Shown: positions 1 through 6,683 of the stretch, piece by piece
Layout of the letters: each line of letters opens with the position of its first letter
Position numbering within the stretch: position 1 is the first letter of the stretch
Assembly (NCBI GenBank): GCA_017623955.1
Contig: JAGAOA010000158.1
Span: 1-7,468, forward strand
DNA length: 7,468 bases
Source: Opitutales bacterium
GTDB lineage: Bacteria > Verrucomicrobiota > Verrucomicrobiae > Opitutales > CAG-312
Reading direction: 5' to 3'
Program-made: the position numbers and the translations under genes
Notes under the pieces: model-generated
What the model saw: the letters and a program-made list of their open reading frames with translations, nothing else
Told to the model about the DNA's origin: nothing
Databases searched by the model: none

Positions 1-372
1 AACTTTTCATCTATGACAGCCGAAAGTGCCGTTACTCGAGTATTAGGATACTCAAACGCTAAAGCTGGCGTGAACAATCTTACAAAATGGCTCGCAGTTG
101 AATTTGCACAAAAGTTTGGTGAAGGCATACGTGTAAATGCAATAGCTCCAGGATTTTTCATCAGTGAACAAAATAGAGCATTACTCACAAATCCAGATGG
201 TACATTCACCCAGCGTGGACAAACTGTTATAAATAAAACACCTTTTAAACGCTTTGGAAAAGCCGATGAAATATGTGGAGCCGCACACTACTTAATTAGC
301 GATGCCTCAAAATTTGTAACAGGTACAATTATGGCAATAGATGGTGGATTTTCGTGCTTTTCAGGAGTGTAA
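1..372 (+). CDS. SDR-family oxidoreductase, probable fructuronate reductase / D-mannonate oxidoreductase (3' part)
   Basis: C-terminal part of a classical short-chain dehydrogenase/reductase. The open frame runs to the left edge, so the gene starts outside the window; the ATG at 13 is internal, because the codons before it (N-F-S-S) are the usual strand leading to the catalytic serine. The active-site YxxxK is seen as Y-S-N-A-K in GYSNAKAGVNNLTKW, followed by the typical IRVNAIAPGFF segment after the active-site helix and the closing VTGTIMAIDGGFS. The Rossmann glycine motif and most of the NAD(P)-binding half lie outside. The insert ending in LLTNPDG and the C-terminus GGFSCFSGV resemble the SDR proteins commonly found beside uxuA in anaerobes, which reduce fructuronate to mannonate. 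uxuA follows after 4 bp, supporting this role. Catalysis by the SDR class is well supported. The exact substrate rests on the neighbour and remembered family resemblance; a gluconate 5-dehydrogenase-like activity is the main alternative. Confidence 0.8.
   Translation, partial: NFSSMTAESAVTRVLGYSNAKAGVNNLTKWLAVEFAQKFGEGIRVNAIAPGFFISEQNRALLTNPDGTFTQRGQTVINKTPFKRFGKADEICGAAHYLISDASKFVTGTIMAIDGGFSCFSGV
363..367 (+). promoter_or_regulatory. Shine-Dalgarno-like AGGAG for uxuA, inside the end of the SDR gene
   Basis: AGGAG lies 9 bases before the ATG at 377 and overlaps the last sense codons of the upstream SDR gene. It supports 377 as the uxuA start rather than the ATG at 389. It is the only clear Shine-Dalgarno-like sequence before a gene start in this window. 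Confidence 0.5.
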
Positions 373-376
373 ATAT

Positions 377-1564
377 ATGAAAAAGTATATGTTAGAAGAA
401 GGTTTTCGGTGGTATGGACCCAAAGACGAAGTCTCACTTGAATTTATTCGTCAAACTGGAGCCGAAAGTGTTTTTACTTCACTTCATGATATTCCATACG
501 GTGAAGTATGGACAACAAAAGCCATATTAGTGCATAAAAATATTATTGAAAAAGCTGGTTTAAAATGGTCTGTAGTAGAAAGTGTACCTGTCAGCGAAGA
601 AATAAAAACAAGAACAGGTAACTATCTACAACATATCCAAAATTACAAACAAACAATTAGAAACTTAGCAGACTGTGGTATAAAAATCATAATCTATAAT
701 TTTATGCCCGTTCTGGATTGGATAAGAACAGACCTCCACTATAAACTTCCAGATGGGTCAACGTGCTTGCGTTTCGATCCCGCACAATTTGCAGCATTTG
801 AGATATATCTGCTCAAACGCAAAGATGCCACTAAAGACTATACCCCCGAACAACTAGAAAGAGCAAAAAACTTTTTTGAAACATTAGACAAAGAAGGCGT
901 AAAAAAATTCGAACGCTCAATAATTGATGTTTTCCCAGGATGCAGTATGGACTTCACAATCGAAGATGTTCGTACAATGTTGGCAAAATACGCAAATATA
1001 GATGCAGATAAACTTCGAGAACATCTCAATTTATTTCTAAAAGAAGTCGCTCCAGTCGCTGAAGAATGTGACTGTCATTTGGCAATTCATCCAGATGATC
1101 CCCCATTTGATGTTCTAGGCTTGCCTCGTATTGCATCGCGATTGACGGACTTTCAAAAAATCATATCAGCATACGATAGTCCTGCAAATTCAGTTTGTTT
1201 TTGCACAGGCTCGTTGAGTGCAGGAGCTCATAATAATATTCCAGAAATGTTGGAAGCACTCAAAGATAGAGTCTTTGTAGCCCATTTGCGTAGCACACAA
1301 CGGCTCCCCGATGGTAGCTTCTTTGAAGCTGGACACTTAGAAGGCTCTGTTCCGATGTCTGATGTAGTAAAAAAGCTATTGCAAATACAAAAAGAGCGAA
1401 TTGATAATGGTGGACAAAAAATAGTAATTCGTCCCGACCATGGCAGAGATATGGCAGATGATCTATACAAGCCTCCGACACGTAACCCTGGATATTCTTT
1501 CATCGGAAGAATGAAAGGGCTTGCAGAACTTCGAGGTTTAGAAACTGGAATTCTATCAAAATAA
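377..1564 (+). CDS. uxuA: Mannonate dehydratase UxuA
   Basis: Dehydrates D-mannonate to 2-keto-3-deoxy-D-gluconate in the cytoplasmic hexuronate (glucuronate) pathway; a metal-dependent TIM-barrel enzyme. The N-terminus has the family pattern FRWYGPKDEVSL, then SLHDIPYGEVW. Candidate metal ligands lie in conserved blocks: His238 in HPDDPP, Cys276 in FCTGSLS, His303 in AHLRSTQR and Asp354 in RPDHGRDM. The block GHLEGSVPMSDVV is also typical. Starting at 377 the product is 395 residues, matching the roughly 390-400 of the family. The frame stays open upstream to an ATG at 341, but that start would lie inside the SDR gene and add 12 residues unlike the family. An AGGAG precedes the chosen start, and ATG 389 is a possible alternative. 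It lies 4 bp after the SDR gene, so the two are surely one operon, and a strong hairpin follows. Identification is confident. Confidence 0.96.
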   Translation: MKKYMLEEGFRWYGPKDEVSLEFIRQTGAESVFTSLHDIPYGEVWTTKAILVHKNIIEKAGLKWSVVESVPVSEEIKTRTGNYLQHIQNYKQTIRNLADCGIKIIIYNFMPVLDWIRTDLHYKLPDGSTCLRFDPAQFAAFEIYLLKRKDATKDYTPEQLERAKNFFETLDKEGVKKFERSIIDVFPGCSMDFTIEDVRTMLAKYANIDADKLREHLNLFLKEVAPVAEECDCHLAIHPDDPPFDVLGLPRIASRLTDFQKIISAYDSPANSVCFCTGSLSAGAHNNIPEMLEALKDRVFVAHLRSTQRLPDGSFFEAGHLEGSVPMSDVVKKLLQIQKERIDNGGQKIVIRPDHGRDMADDLYKPPTRNPGYSFIGRMKGLAELRGLETGILSK

Positions 1565-1570
1565 AGAAAT

Positions 1571-1600
1571 AAAAAAATGCGGAGTATACCGCATTTTTTT
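1571..1600. terminator. Bidirectional rho-independent terminator between uxuA and the mscS gene
   Basis: A perfect 12-bp inverted repeat: AAAAAAATGCGG (1571-1582), a 6-base loop AGTATA, then CCGCATTTTTTT (1589-1600). The T-run on the plus strand and the A-run on the other side let it end both uxuA and the convergent channel gene, whose stop codon lies about 25 bp beyond. Confidence 0.9.
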
Positions 1601-1625
1601 TATCCTCAAATTCTCTTCTATTATA

Positions 1626-2957
1626 TTACTTAGCATTTTCTTTTGTTGCATCTGCCTCAAGATATAGAGACATAGATGGGAATGCAAACGATAACCCGTT
1701 TTCAGCAACGATATCCATAATTGCAAAATTCACCCTACGTTTCGTAGCGGAAAAATAAGAATAATCTATCTGCTTTGAATAATAAATCACACTAACATCT
1801 AAACTTGAAGCACCAAAGTCGGAAAATTCAACAGTCAGACTGTCTTCAACAACCCCCTCAACTTGAGGAATAATTCTGCGTAAATCTTCCAAGAATTTTT
1901 GTAATTGAGCCGAACTAGTTGCATACGTTAAACCAACTATTTGGCTAACTTTTCGCTGGGGCATTTTTGTAAAATTCTCAACCGATTCCTTAGCCAATGT
2001 TGAATTTGGAATTGTCACTAAAGTCTTCGAAAACGTTCTAATGCGAGTAGAGCGAAACCCTATTGCCTCTACTGTACCCTCGCAAGAATTTGTCTTTACC
2101 CAATCTCCTACAATGAAAGGTCTGTCTAAAATAATAGAGACCGATCCAAAGAAATTAGCAATAGTATCTTGCGATGCAAAAGCCAATGCCATACCACCAA
2201 TACCTAATGAGGCAACAATAGTACTAACATTTATACCACAATGTGCTAAAGCAGAAAGAATCGCAATCGTAATTACAGCAATTTTTATAACTCGGTTTAT
2301 GAAGCTCAACAGACTCGCAGTTTCGCCAGATGATTTTCTACGCAATTTTGCTTCAATAGAACCGAATAAAGAATCGCTTACAATCATCATAGCCCAACAA
2401 CCAGAGCCCCAAAATACAATCCCTAATAAACGAGCCATTATAGCAATAATATGAGGATCTTTTATCAAGAAAGCCACCATATAATAAATTGCCACAACCC
2501 ACGCTACCACATTTATAGGCAATCTAATTTTCGATATAAATAAGACTGCAAAAGAATTTTTATGCTTTTTACTAATATTACTCAGTAAGCTCTTAAACAA
2601 AAAGCTAATAACATATTTTGTAAGAGAAAATGCAACAATAAGAATCAATAAAGAAATAGCATATTGAATAACTCTTATACCTAAAAATTTCACTACTAAA
2701 ATATCTGCAGTTTCTGGAGAATATTTATGAACAAATTTTACAAAAGTTTTCAAACGGCCACGAATTTCGCTTACTTTTTCAACTATTTTCTTATCTAGTT
2801 CAGCCTGTTTTTGTTGATGTATTTCCTCATCAGTAAGCTGTTTCTGTTCAACAGAAGTAGTTTCACTACTTGGGGATTGCGAACCATTTGCCTGAGCAAA
2901 ACAAATTGGCTGAATAAAAAATAAAGAGACAATCAATATATAATTAAGTAGTTTCAT
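1626..2957 (-). CDS. MscS-family small-conductance mechanosensitive channel with signal peptide
   Basis: Inner-membrane channel of the MscS family, expected to release solutes under hypo-osmotic shock. Residues 1-21/23 form a signal peptide (basic start, hydrophobic core, cleavage near CFA-QA or AQA-N; no lipobox). Residues 24-80 are polar and strongly charged, probably periplasmic and partly helical. Hydrophobic segments lie at about 97-118, 146-165, 172-194 and 222-240, then comes the pore-lining TM3, rich in Gly and Ala, at about 244-274 (SLGIGGMALAFASQDTIANF). The beta domain follows (LDRPFIVGDWVKTN, then EGTVEAIGFRSTRIRTF and VTIPNS), with the C-terminal alpha/beta vestibule at about 336-435. 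At 443 residues it is longer than E. coli MscS (286) because of the secreted N-terminus and extra helices. No Shine-Dalgarno is seen. It starts 46 bp after the AraC-type gene with no hairpin between, so co-transcription is possible. The family call is firm; the physiological role is inferred. Confidence 0.93.
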   Translation of the reverse strand: MKLLNYILIVSLFFIQPICFAQANGSQSPSSETTSVEQKQLTDEEIHQQKQAELDKKIVEKVSEIRGRLKTFVKFVHKYSPETADILVVKFLGIRVIQYAISLLILIVAFSLTKYVISFLFKSLLSNISKKHKNSFAVLFISKIRLPINVVAWVVAIYYMVAFLIKDPHIIAIMARLLGIVFWGSGCWAMMIVSDSLFGSIEAKLRRKSSGETASLLSFINRVIKIAVITIAILSALAHCGINVSTIVASLGIGGMALAFASQDTIANFFGSVSIILDRPFIVGDWVKTNSCEGTVEAIGFRSTRIRTFSKTLVTIPNSTLAKESVENFTKMPQRKVSQIVGLTYATSSAQLQKFLEDLRRIIPQVEGVVEDSLTVEFSDFGASSLDVSVIYYSKQIDYSYFSATKRRVNFAIMDIVAENGLSFAFPSMSLYLEADATKENAK

Positions 2958-3003
2958 ATTCTAAATTAAATTTGATGTTAGAGTGTAATAAAACGTAGAC
3001 AAG

Positions 3004-3948
3004 TCAAATATCTTTTGTTGCATTTTTTTTGAAAAATAAATGAGGCGACTTCCCATAAAACAATTTGAAAGCCTTAGAAAACGCGTAAGCATCAGAATAT
3101 CCTGTTTCATTTGCTACTTCGGAGTATGAATATTTACCGATTGAAAGCATTTCAAAAGCTTTTTGCATTCTATTCCTAAATAATATTTTTGAAAATGTTT
3201 CAGAATGGACTTCCATACACAATGTATTGAGACGTTTTACTGAAACGCCTAAACGCCCTGCCGCATTAACAGCCGACCACTTAAAACCCAAAGTTCGACG
3301 CATTTCTACTAATAGTGTCTCTAATTTTTTCTTTTCTGGAACAGAGTAATCAACTAAAAAGTCGCGCTTTATGTACTCTGTTATTATACTTGCATACGAT
3401 TCCAACATAACTGGCGATAATTCCGTAGCATAAACTTCTTCTGAATACAACTGAACAATTTGAGTTAGTTTTGAAAAATTTTTCGATTTTTCAACATGTA
3501 TTGGAATATCAAACAGTCCTTTCCAGCTTTCAGTTTTACCCAAATGAAACCAAAAAGTATTCCATCCATTGCTTTCACATGAAACAGAATACGAACTTCC
3601 AGCAGGAGCAACAAGCACATCACCACTACACACCTTTGTTTTATTCTTTCCAATTTTCACAGTTGCGGAACCGCTTAGCGTGTACAATATTACATGAAAA
3701 TTCACGCCACTTCGTTCTTGATAATAGCTTTTTTTATGCTTAGTTATTCCAGCAGATAATACTCCGCGAACTTTTAAAAAATCTTGAGCTAAATTAGATG
3801 GCGAATTTACTAATGGTTTTCCACTTGTTTTATTGATTTCTTTTGCAGGAACAAATGGTTCGCTTAAGTAGCATTCACTACTTCCATCAGGCCAAAGTTG
3901 CAATTCCTGATCAGTCTTTTTTTCCCAAATGTACCTGTTTTCAGCCAT
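3004..3948 (-). CDS. AraC-family transcriptional regulator with N-terminal cupin-like sensor domain
   Basis: DNA-binding regulator of 314 residues. Residues about 60-136 look like the AraC-type ligand-binding cupin: LSGSATVKIG, then CSGDVLVAPAGSSYSV and WNTFWFHLG. Residues about 207-308 form the double helix-turn-helix domain. The first HTH lies around 224-247 (SAVNAAGRLGVSVKRLNTL). The second, near the C-terminus, has the family signature SEVANETGYSDAYAFSKAFK followed by YGKSPHLFF, the usual F-x3-GxSP ending. Such proteins commonly activate sugar-use operons when an effector binds the cupin. Residues 1-60 have no recognisable motif. It lies directly downstream of the isomerase-kinase-aldolase operon on the same strand but behind a terminator, and is therefore the likely regulator of that operon; effector and target are inference. 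The leader before the ATG is A/T-rich with no Shine-Dalgarno. Confidence 0.92.
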   Translation of the reverse strand: MAENRYIWEKKTDQELQLWPDGSSECYLSEPFVPAKEINKTSGKPLVNSPSNLAQDFLKVRGVLSAGITKHKKSYYQERSGVNFHVILYTLSGSATVKIGKNKTKVCSGDVLVAPAGSSYSVSCESNGWNTFWFHLGKTESWKGLFDIPIHVEKSKNFSKLTQIVQLYSEEVYATELSPVMLESYASIITEYIKRDFLVDYSVPEKKKLETLLVEMRRTLGFKWSAVNAAGRLGVSVKRLNTLCMEVHSETFSKILFRNRMQKAFEMLSIGKYSYSEVANETGYSDAYAFSKAFKLFYGKSPHLFFKKNATKDI

Positions 3949-3983
3949 AGTTAATTACAAATTTACTTATTCATGATTTAGAT

Positions 3984-4017
3984 AAAAAAAAATGATTGAA
4001 ATTTTCAATCATTTTTT
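3984..4017 (-). terminator. Rho-independent terminator of the isomerase-kinase-aldolase operon
   Basis: Inverted repeat AATGATTGAAA (3991-4001) with TTTCAATCATT (4003-4013), extended by A/T pairs on both sides. Read on the minus strand it ends in a run of nine U (A-run 3984-3992). It lies 13 bp past the aldolase stop codon and before the AraC gene. The stem is AT-rich, so it may leak. Confidence 0.75.
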
Positions 4018-4029
4018 CAGTGCATAACA

Positions 4030-5013
4030 TTATCCGCCATAGTTCTTTAGAAGTCCAGAAGAAACCTGAATATCCCTAGCTATTGGGCGAATTGGTTTTA
4101 TTCCAGAACTCTTCAGCCTATCGTGATAAAGCTTCACAGCTTCCAACGGTTTAATTTCTCCATCTGCAATCAAACGCAAGCAATATATAAAGTCTAATGG
4201 CGATTCTGAATTATTTATTTTTCTGCCAAATAAAGCGACCATTGCTCCATATTTTTGAGCATCGTACAACAAACTAAAAGCATCCATCGTAGTGCCAGAG
4301 CCACCTCCGAGAATACCCACAATTATATTTGGATCGTACGAACAAAGTTGTTCCATAGCCTTTGGACCATTATAAGCAACTTTCAAGAATTGTGGACGTT
4401 CGTCACCAGTAACACCCGCTAAAGCTCTTACAATGTTGTCGTTTACGAAGTCAGATAGACCCATAGGCGATACACCTTGCACATTGGGATTAAACACTTC
4501 TAAAAAATAAGTAAAGCCTTTGGCTGCAGCCTCTTGACGAAATCCTTTGTACGCCATAAGCGTTTCATAGTCACTTTCAAAGTTATTATTGAAAGTCATT
4601 GAATACAATGCCAAATTTGCACCAGCTTTTTGAATTGCATCAATAGATGCCGTTGAAAATGGACGCGAAGGCGTTTTTATATACGATGATCCTCTAGCAA
4701 GCCAAATATCAGTTGTGTCGTTTCCTCTGGCAGCGGGAGTAATAGACGAATTCTCAAATATACCTTCTTTTGCTATAATTTCAAGATTTGAAGCCGACAT
4801 CAACATTATGTCAACTAATCCTTGTTCTACAACATCTCTTATACGTTGACGATATTGCATCATTGTCACAGGAGAGCCGTCGGGATTTTTACCCGCCGCA
4901 TAAATACCACCTGCCATATCAACATCTTTAGCATCAGCAATAATAAAATTCTTCTGACGTCTATCTCCAGATCGAATTGCATTTAATTTTGTTTGTAAAG
5001 TTTTTATACTCAT
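4030..5013 (-). CDS. Class I aldolase-like TIM-barrel protein (DeoC/LsrF/FbaB superfamily), substrate unknown
   Basis: Predicted Schiff-base aldolase of 327 residues, third gene of the operon. The C-terminal half aligns by eye with LsrF and bacterial class I fructose-bisphosphate aldolases. A strand ends in Lys211 (PQFLKVAYNG), the position of the Schiff-base lysine (IIKTYY in LsrF). Then comes the phosphate-loop strand IVGILGGGSGTTMDAF (231-246), an alpha helix, and the second phosphate-binding strand ALFGRKINNSESP (260-272), equivalent to the MGRNIFQSE motif. The first strand reads NFIIADAKDVDMAGG (22-36), where relatives often have a D-H-G motif. A phosphorylated substrate is therefore likely, fitting the kinase encoded just upstream; its start codon overlaps the kinase stop by 4 bp. 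It would cleave a ketose phosphate to a triose phosphate plus an aldehyde, though this is inferred. A non-aldolase role such as thiolase, as shown for LsrF, is possible. I do not recognise a characterised orthologue. Confidence 0.7.
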   Translation of the reverse strand: MSIKTLQTKLNAIRSGDRRQKNFIIADAKDVDMAGGIYAAGKNPDGSPVTMMQYRQRIRDVVEQGLVDIMLMSASNLEIIAKEGIFENSSITPAARGNDTTDIWLARGSSYIKTPSRPFSTASIDAIQKAGANLALYSMTFNNNFESDYETLMAYKGFRQEAAAKGFTYFLEVFNPNVQGVSPMGLSDFVNDNIVRALAGVTGDERPQFLKVAYNGPKAMEQLCSYDPNIIVGILGGGSGTTMDAFSLLYDAQKYGAMVALFGRKINNSESPLDFIYCLRLIADGEIKPLEAVKLYHDRLKSSGIKPIRPIARDIQVSSGLLKNYGG

Positions 5014-6023
5014 ATTTTTCTAAATCCAAATTTATCAGCTAATTTCACACATTCAGCAACGGGAATTATTGCGCCACTAGCCGAAGAATCAAATAACGAT
5101 TGTGCAGCTAAACACACCGCAGTATGCAAAGCTTCCTCAATCGATTTGTCATTATGAACAGCCCATAATATTCCCGATAAAAACGCATCTCCAGCACCTA
5201 CAGCACCAACAATCAATTCTTGAGGGATGTTAAGAGAAGGTTGTATATATTTATTTCCAGTTTTGTCGAAAGCCACCGCACATTCTGGGAAATGAACAAC
5301 AATAAATTTGCCCAAGCCTCTATCTAAAATCGACTTCGCCAAAGTTTCAACTTTTCTCATATCCTTAGCAGTAGAAGTATCTACTTCAACTCCCGCAATC
5401 ATTTGTAACTCAATCTCATTTATAGATAAAATATCTAGCCACTTCAACGATGCGTTCGCTATTGTATAGAAATCGGAATTTGACGTTACTAAGTCTGCTA
5501 CTGTGATAAACCCTGCATTCTTGGCTTCTCTAAAAATTTTGGAGTGCCCATTTTCACCAAATTCATCACATGCGTCCATTTTGTCATGAAGTCCCATATA
5601 ACCTTCCAAAAATATCTTTGCATTTGATGACATAACATCAATATGCTTAGGCTCTAACAGTCCATTGGAACCCCTACAATGAAAGAATGTGCGTTTCCCA
5701 GTTTTAGAATCAGTCATTACATCTGTAAAAGAAGTAGAACATTCATCTAATATAGTCATACCAGAAACATCAATGCCATGTTTTTTACAATCGTTTAAGA
5801 TATATTCTCCATTGGCATCATTACCCAATACCCCAACCGCTTCAAGAGGGAAACCGCACTGCATTTTAGCGAGATCTTTTAGTACGTTATACGGACAACC
5901 TCCATTTGCCTTGGCTTGACTTAAGATATTACATAAACGCTCTTGTTCTGGAAAAGCGTCTAGTAATTTTATTGTATCGACAAGCCAAGTTCCTGTCGCT
6001 AGAATGCCGTTGCGAAAACTCAT
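5010..6023 (-). CDS. PfkB-family carbohydrate kinase
   Basis: ATP-dependent sugar kinase of the ribokinase/PfkB family, 337 residues, close to the usual 300-340. The N-terminal signature is seen as NGGCPYNVLKDLAKM (40-54), with VGVLGNDANGEYI after it. The C-terminal signature is VGAVGAGDAFLSGI (272-285), with Asp279 as the catalytic base and the preceding glycines forming the anion hole; the usual D-T before GAGD is replaced by A-V. The nucleotide-binding part includes LSINEIELQMIAG (199-211), the usual N-x-x-E motif. It lies between the isomerase and aldolase genes with ATGA overlaps at both ends, so it most likely phosphorylates the ketose made by the isomerase. The substrate cannot be fixed from sequence. 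2-Keto-3-deoxygluconate kinase, which would serve the nearby uxuA route, is an alternative, but the tight coupling with an isomerase argues against it. Confidence 0.9.
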   Translation of the reverse strand: MSFRNGILATGTWLVDTIKLLDAFPEQERLCNILSQAKANGGCPYNVLKDLAKMQCGFPLEAVGVLGNDANGEYILNDCKKHGIDVSGMTILDECSTSFTDVMTDSKTGKRTFFHCRGSNGLLEPKHIDVMSSNAKIFLEGYMGLHDKMDACDEFGENGHSKIFREAKNAGFITVADLVTSNSDFYTIANASLKWLDILSINEIELQMIAGVEVDTSTAKDMRKVETLAKSILDRGLGKFIVVHFPECAVAFDKTGNKYIQPSLNIPQELIVGAVGAGDAFLSGILWAVHNDKSIEEALHTAVCLAAQSLFDSSASGAIIPVAECVKLADKFGFRKI

Positions 6024-6577
6024 AATAGCTTAAATTCAACAGGTTCGTCCTCAATTATTTCAGGAAAGCGACCAACCGATGTATCGGTAAAGAAATTATC
6101 ATTTACGTCGTCATTTGCAGTAGAAACTTCCCCAATAATAGTATCAGCTTCAACTGGGGTAAATTCGTGATAAATTCCAGAAGTCAAAGTAATACGACTT
6201 CCCGCACTAATCATAAAGTCAGACCCACTAATAATTATAGTAGGTTTACCATTTACATTTAAAGTTACAGGTTTCCCATTTTCACAAGCTTCACTATCCC
6301 ACACACGAATTAAGAATTTACCATGACGACAAATTATATCTTCTTTTTTCTGTTTGTGTGCATGACAGAGAGTGTATTGATATGGGCGAGCATACATAAG
6401 TTTTTCACAATACTCTTTTTCTTCGGCTAGATTTACCAAAACCAATGCGGCATTGTCGATATCATCTTTACCAAAATCAGTAAAGTCCCACTTAGGTTCT
6501 GGAGGAAGAGTCCAACCATATTTTTCGAATACAGACTTTGCCTCGCGACACATTTCATTAATCTTACTTCTTTTCAT
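6020..6577 (-). CDS. Cupin sugar isomerase, D-lyxose/D-mannose isomerase family
   Basis: Predicted metal-dependent aldose-ketose isomerase with a single cupin barrel, 185 residues. The metal site is seen as CHAHKQKKEDIICRHGKF (71-88), giving His72, His74 and Glu79, and His137 in GIYHEFTP (134-141). H-x-H-x4-E followed some 60 residues later by H is the arrangement of D-lyxose isomerases. The tail STANDDVNDNFFTD (152-165) matches the S-T-x-N-D-x-x-D-x-F-T-D ending of this family. Characterised members convert D-lyxose to D-xylulose and often D-mannose to D-fructose. The length lies between the short Bacillus YdaE type (about 167) and the roughly 225-residue enterobacterial type. It is the first gene of the operon, its stop overlapping the kinase start by 4 bp. 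The family call is firm, while the substrate in this organism is unknown because relatives are promiscuous. Confidence 0.88.
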   Translation of the reverse strand: MKRSKINEMCREAKSVFEKYGWTLPPEPKWDFTDFGKDDIDNAALVLVNLAEEKEYCEKLMYARPYQYTLCHAHKQKKEDIICRHGKFLIRVWDSEACENGKPVTLNVNGKPTIIISGSDFMISAGSRITLTSGIYHEFTPVEADTIIGEVSTANDDVNDNFFTDTSVGRFPEIIEDEPVEFKLL

Positions 6578-6591
6578 ACACTTTAATTTTG

Positions 6592-6635
6592 TTGATTTAA
6601 TTGATACAATTATTCTAAAAAAAACATCAAATCAA
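6592..6635. repeat. Clustered TTGAT / ATCAA half-sites upstream of the isomerase operon (possible operator)
   Basis: TTGAT occurs at 6592-6596 and 6601-6605, and its complement ATCAA twice in tandem at 6626-6630 and 6631-6635. The arms TTGATTT (6592-6598) and AAATCAA (6629-6635) form a perfect 7-bp inverted repeat. The sites lie 15-58 bp before the isomerase start codon and overlap the possible promoter. AraC-type regulators often bind paired direct repeats, so an operator is conceivable, but AT-rich DNA yields such repeats by chance. Confidence 0.25.
6601..6630 (-). promoter_or_regulatory. Possible sigma-70-like promoter of the isomerase-kinase-aldolase operon
   Basis: On the minus strand TTGATG (6630-6625) and TATCAA (6606-6601) are separated by 18 bases that include a T8 tract. 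Each hexamer matches its consensus at four of six bases. The stretch lies 24 bp before the isomerase ATG and after the ddh terminator, the only place this operon can have its own promoter. If the host is a Bacteroidota, whose promoters follow a different consensus, this call would not hold. Confidence 0.3.
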
Positions 6636-6683
6636 GTAAAGAGAAATTAAAAACATTTTTTCAAAAAAATAAACATTCTGAAC

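Noticed and set aside
341..376. In-frame upstream ATG extending uxuA by 12 residues
   Set aside because: It lies inside the SDR coding sequence, adds residues unlike the family, and the AGGAG at 363-367 fits the start at 377.
1228..1503. Minus-strand open frames opposite the end of uxuA
   Set aside because: Antisense to conserved UxuA residues, without homology that I recognise or a leader.
1571..1600. Hairpin considered as part of a small RNA or riboswitch
   Set aside because: Its place between two converging stop codons and the flanking A and T runs are fully explained by a bidirectional terminator.
2041..2454. Plus-strand open frame of 137 codons
   Set aside because: It is antisense to the conserved MscS core, has no recognisable domain and no start signal; a shadow of the channel gene.
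2958..3003. Possible promoter hexamers (TTGTCT and TAACAT, minus strand) before the mscS gene
   Set aside because: Spacing of 16 and only four of six matches each; in AT-rich DNA this is too weak to list.
5689..5919. Plus-strand open frame of 76 codons within the kinase gene
   Set aside because: Fully contained in a well-supported PfkB gene on the other strand; no domain or start signal.
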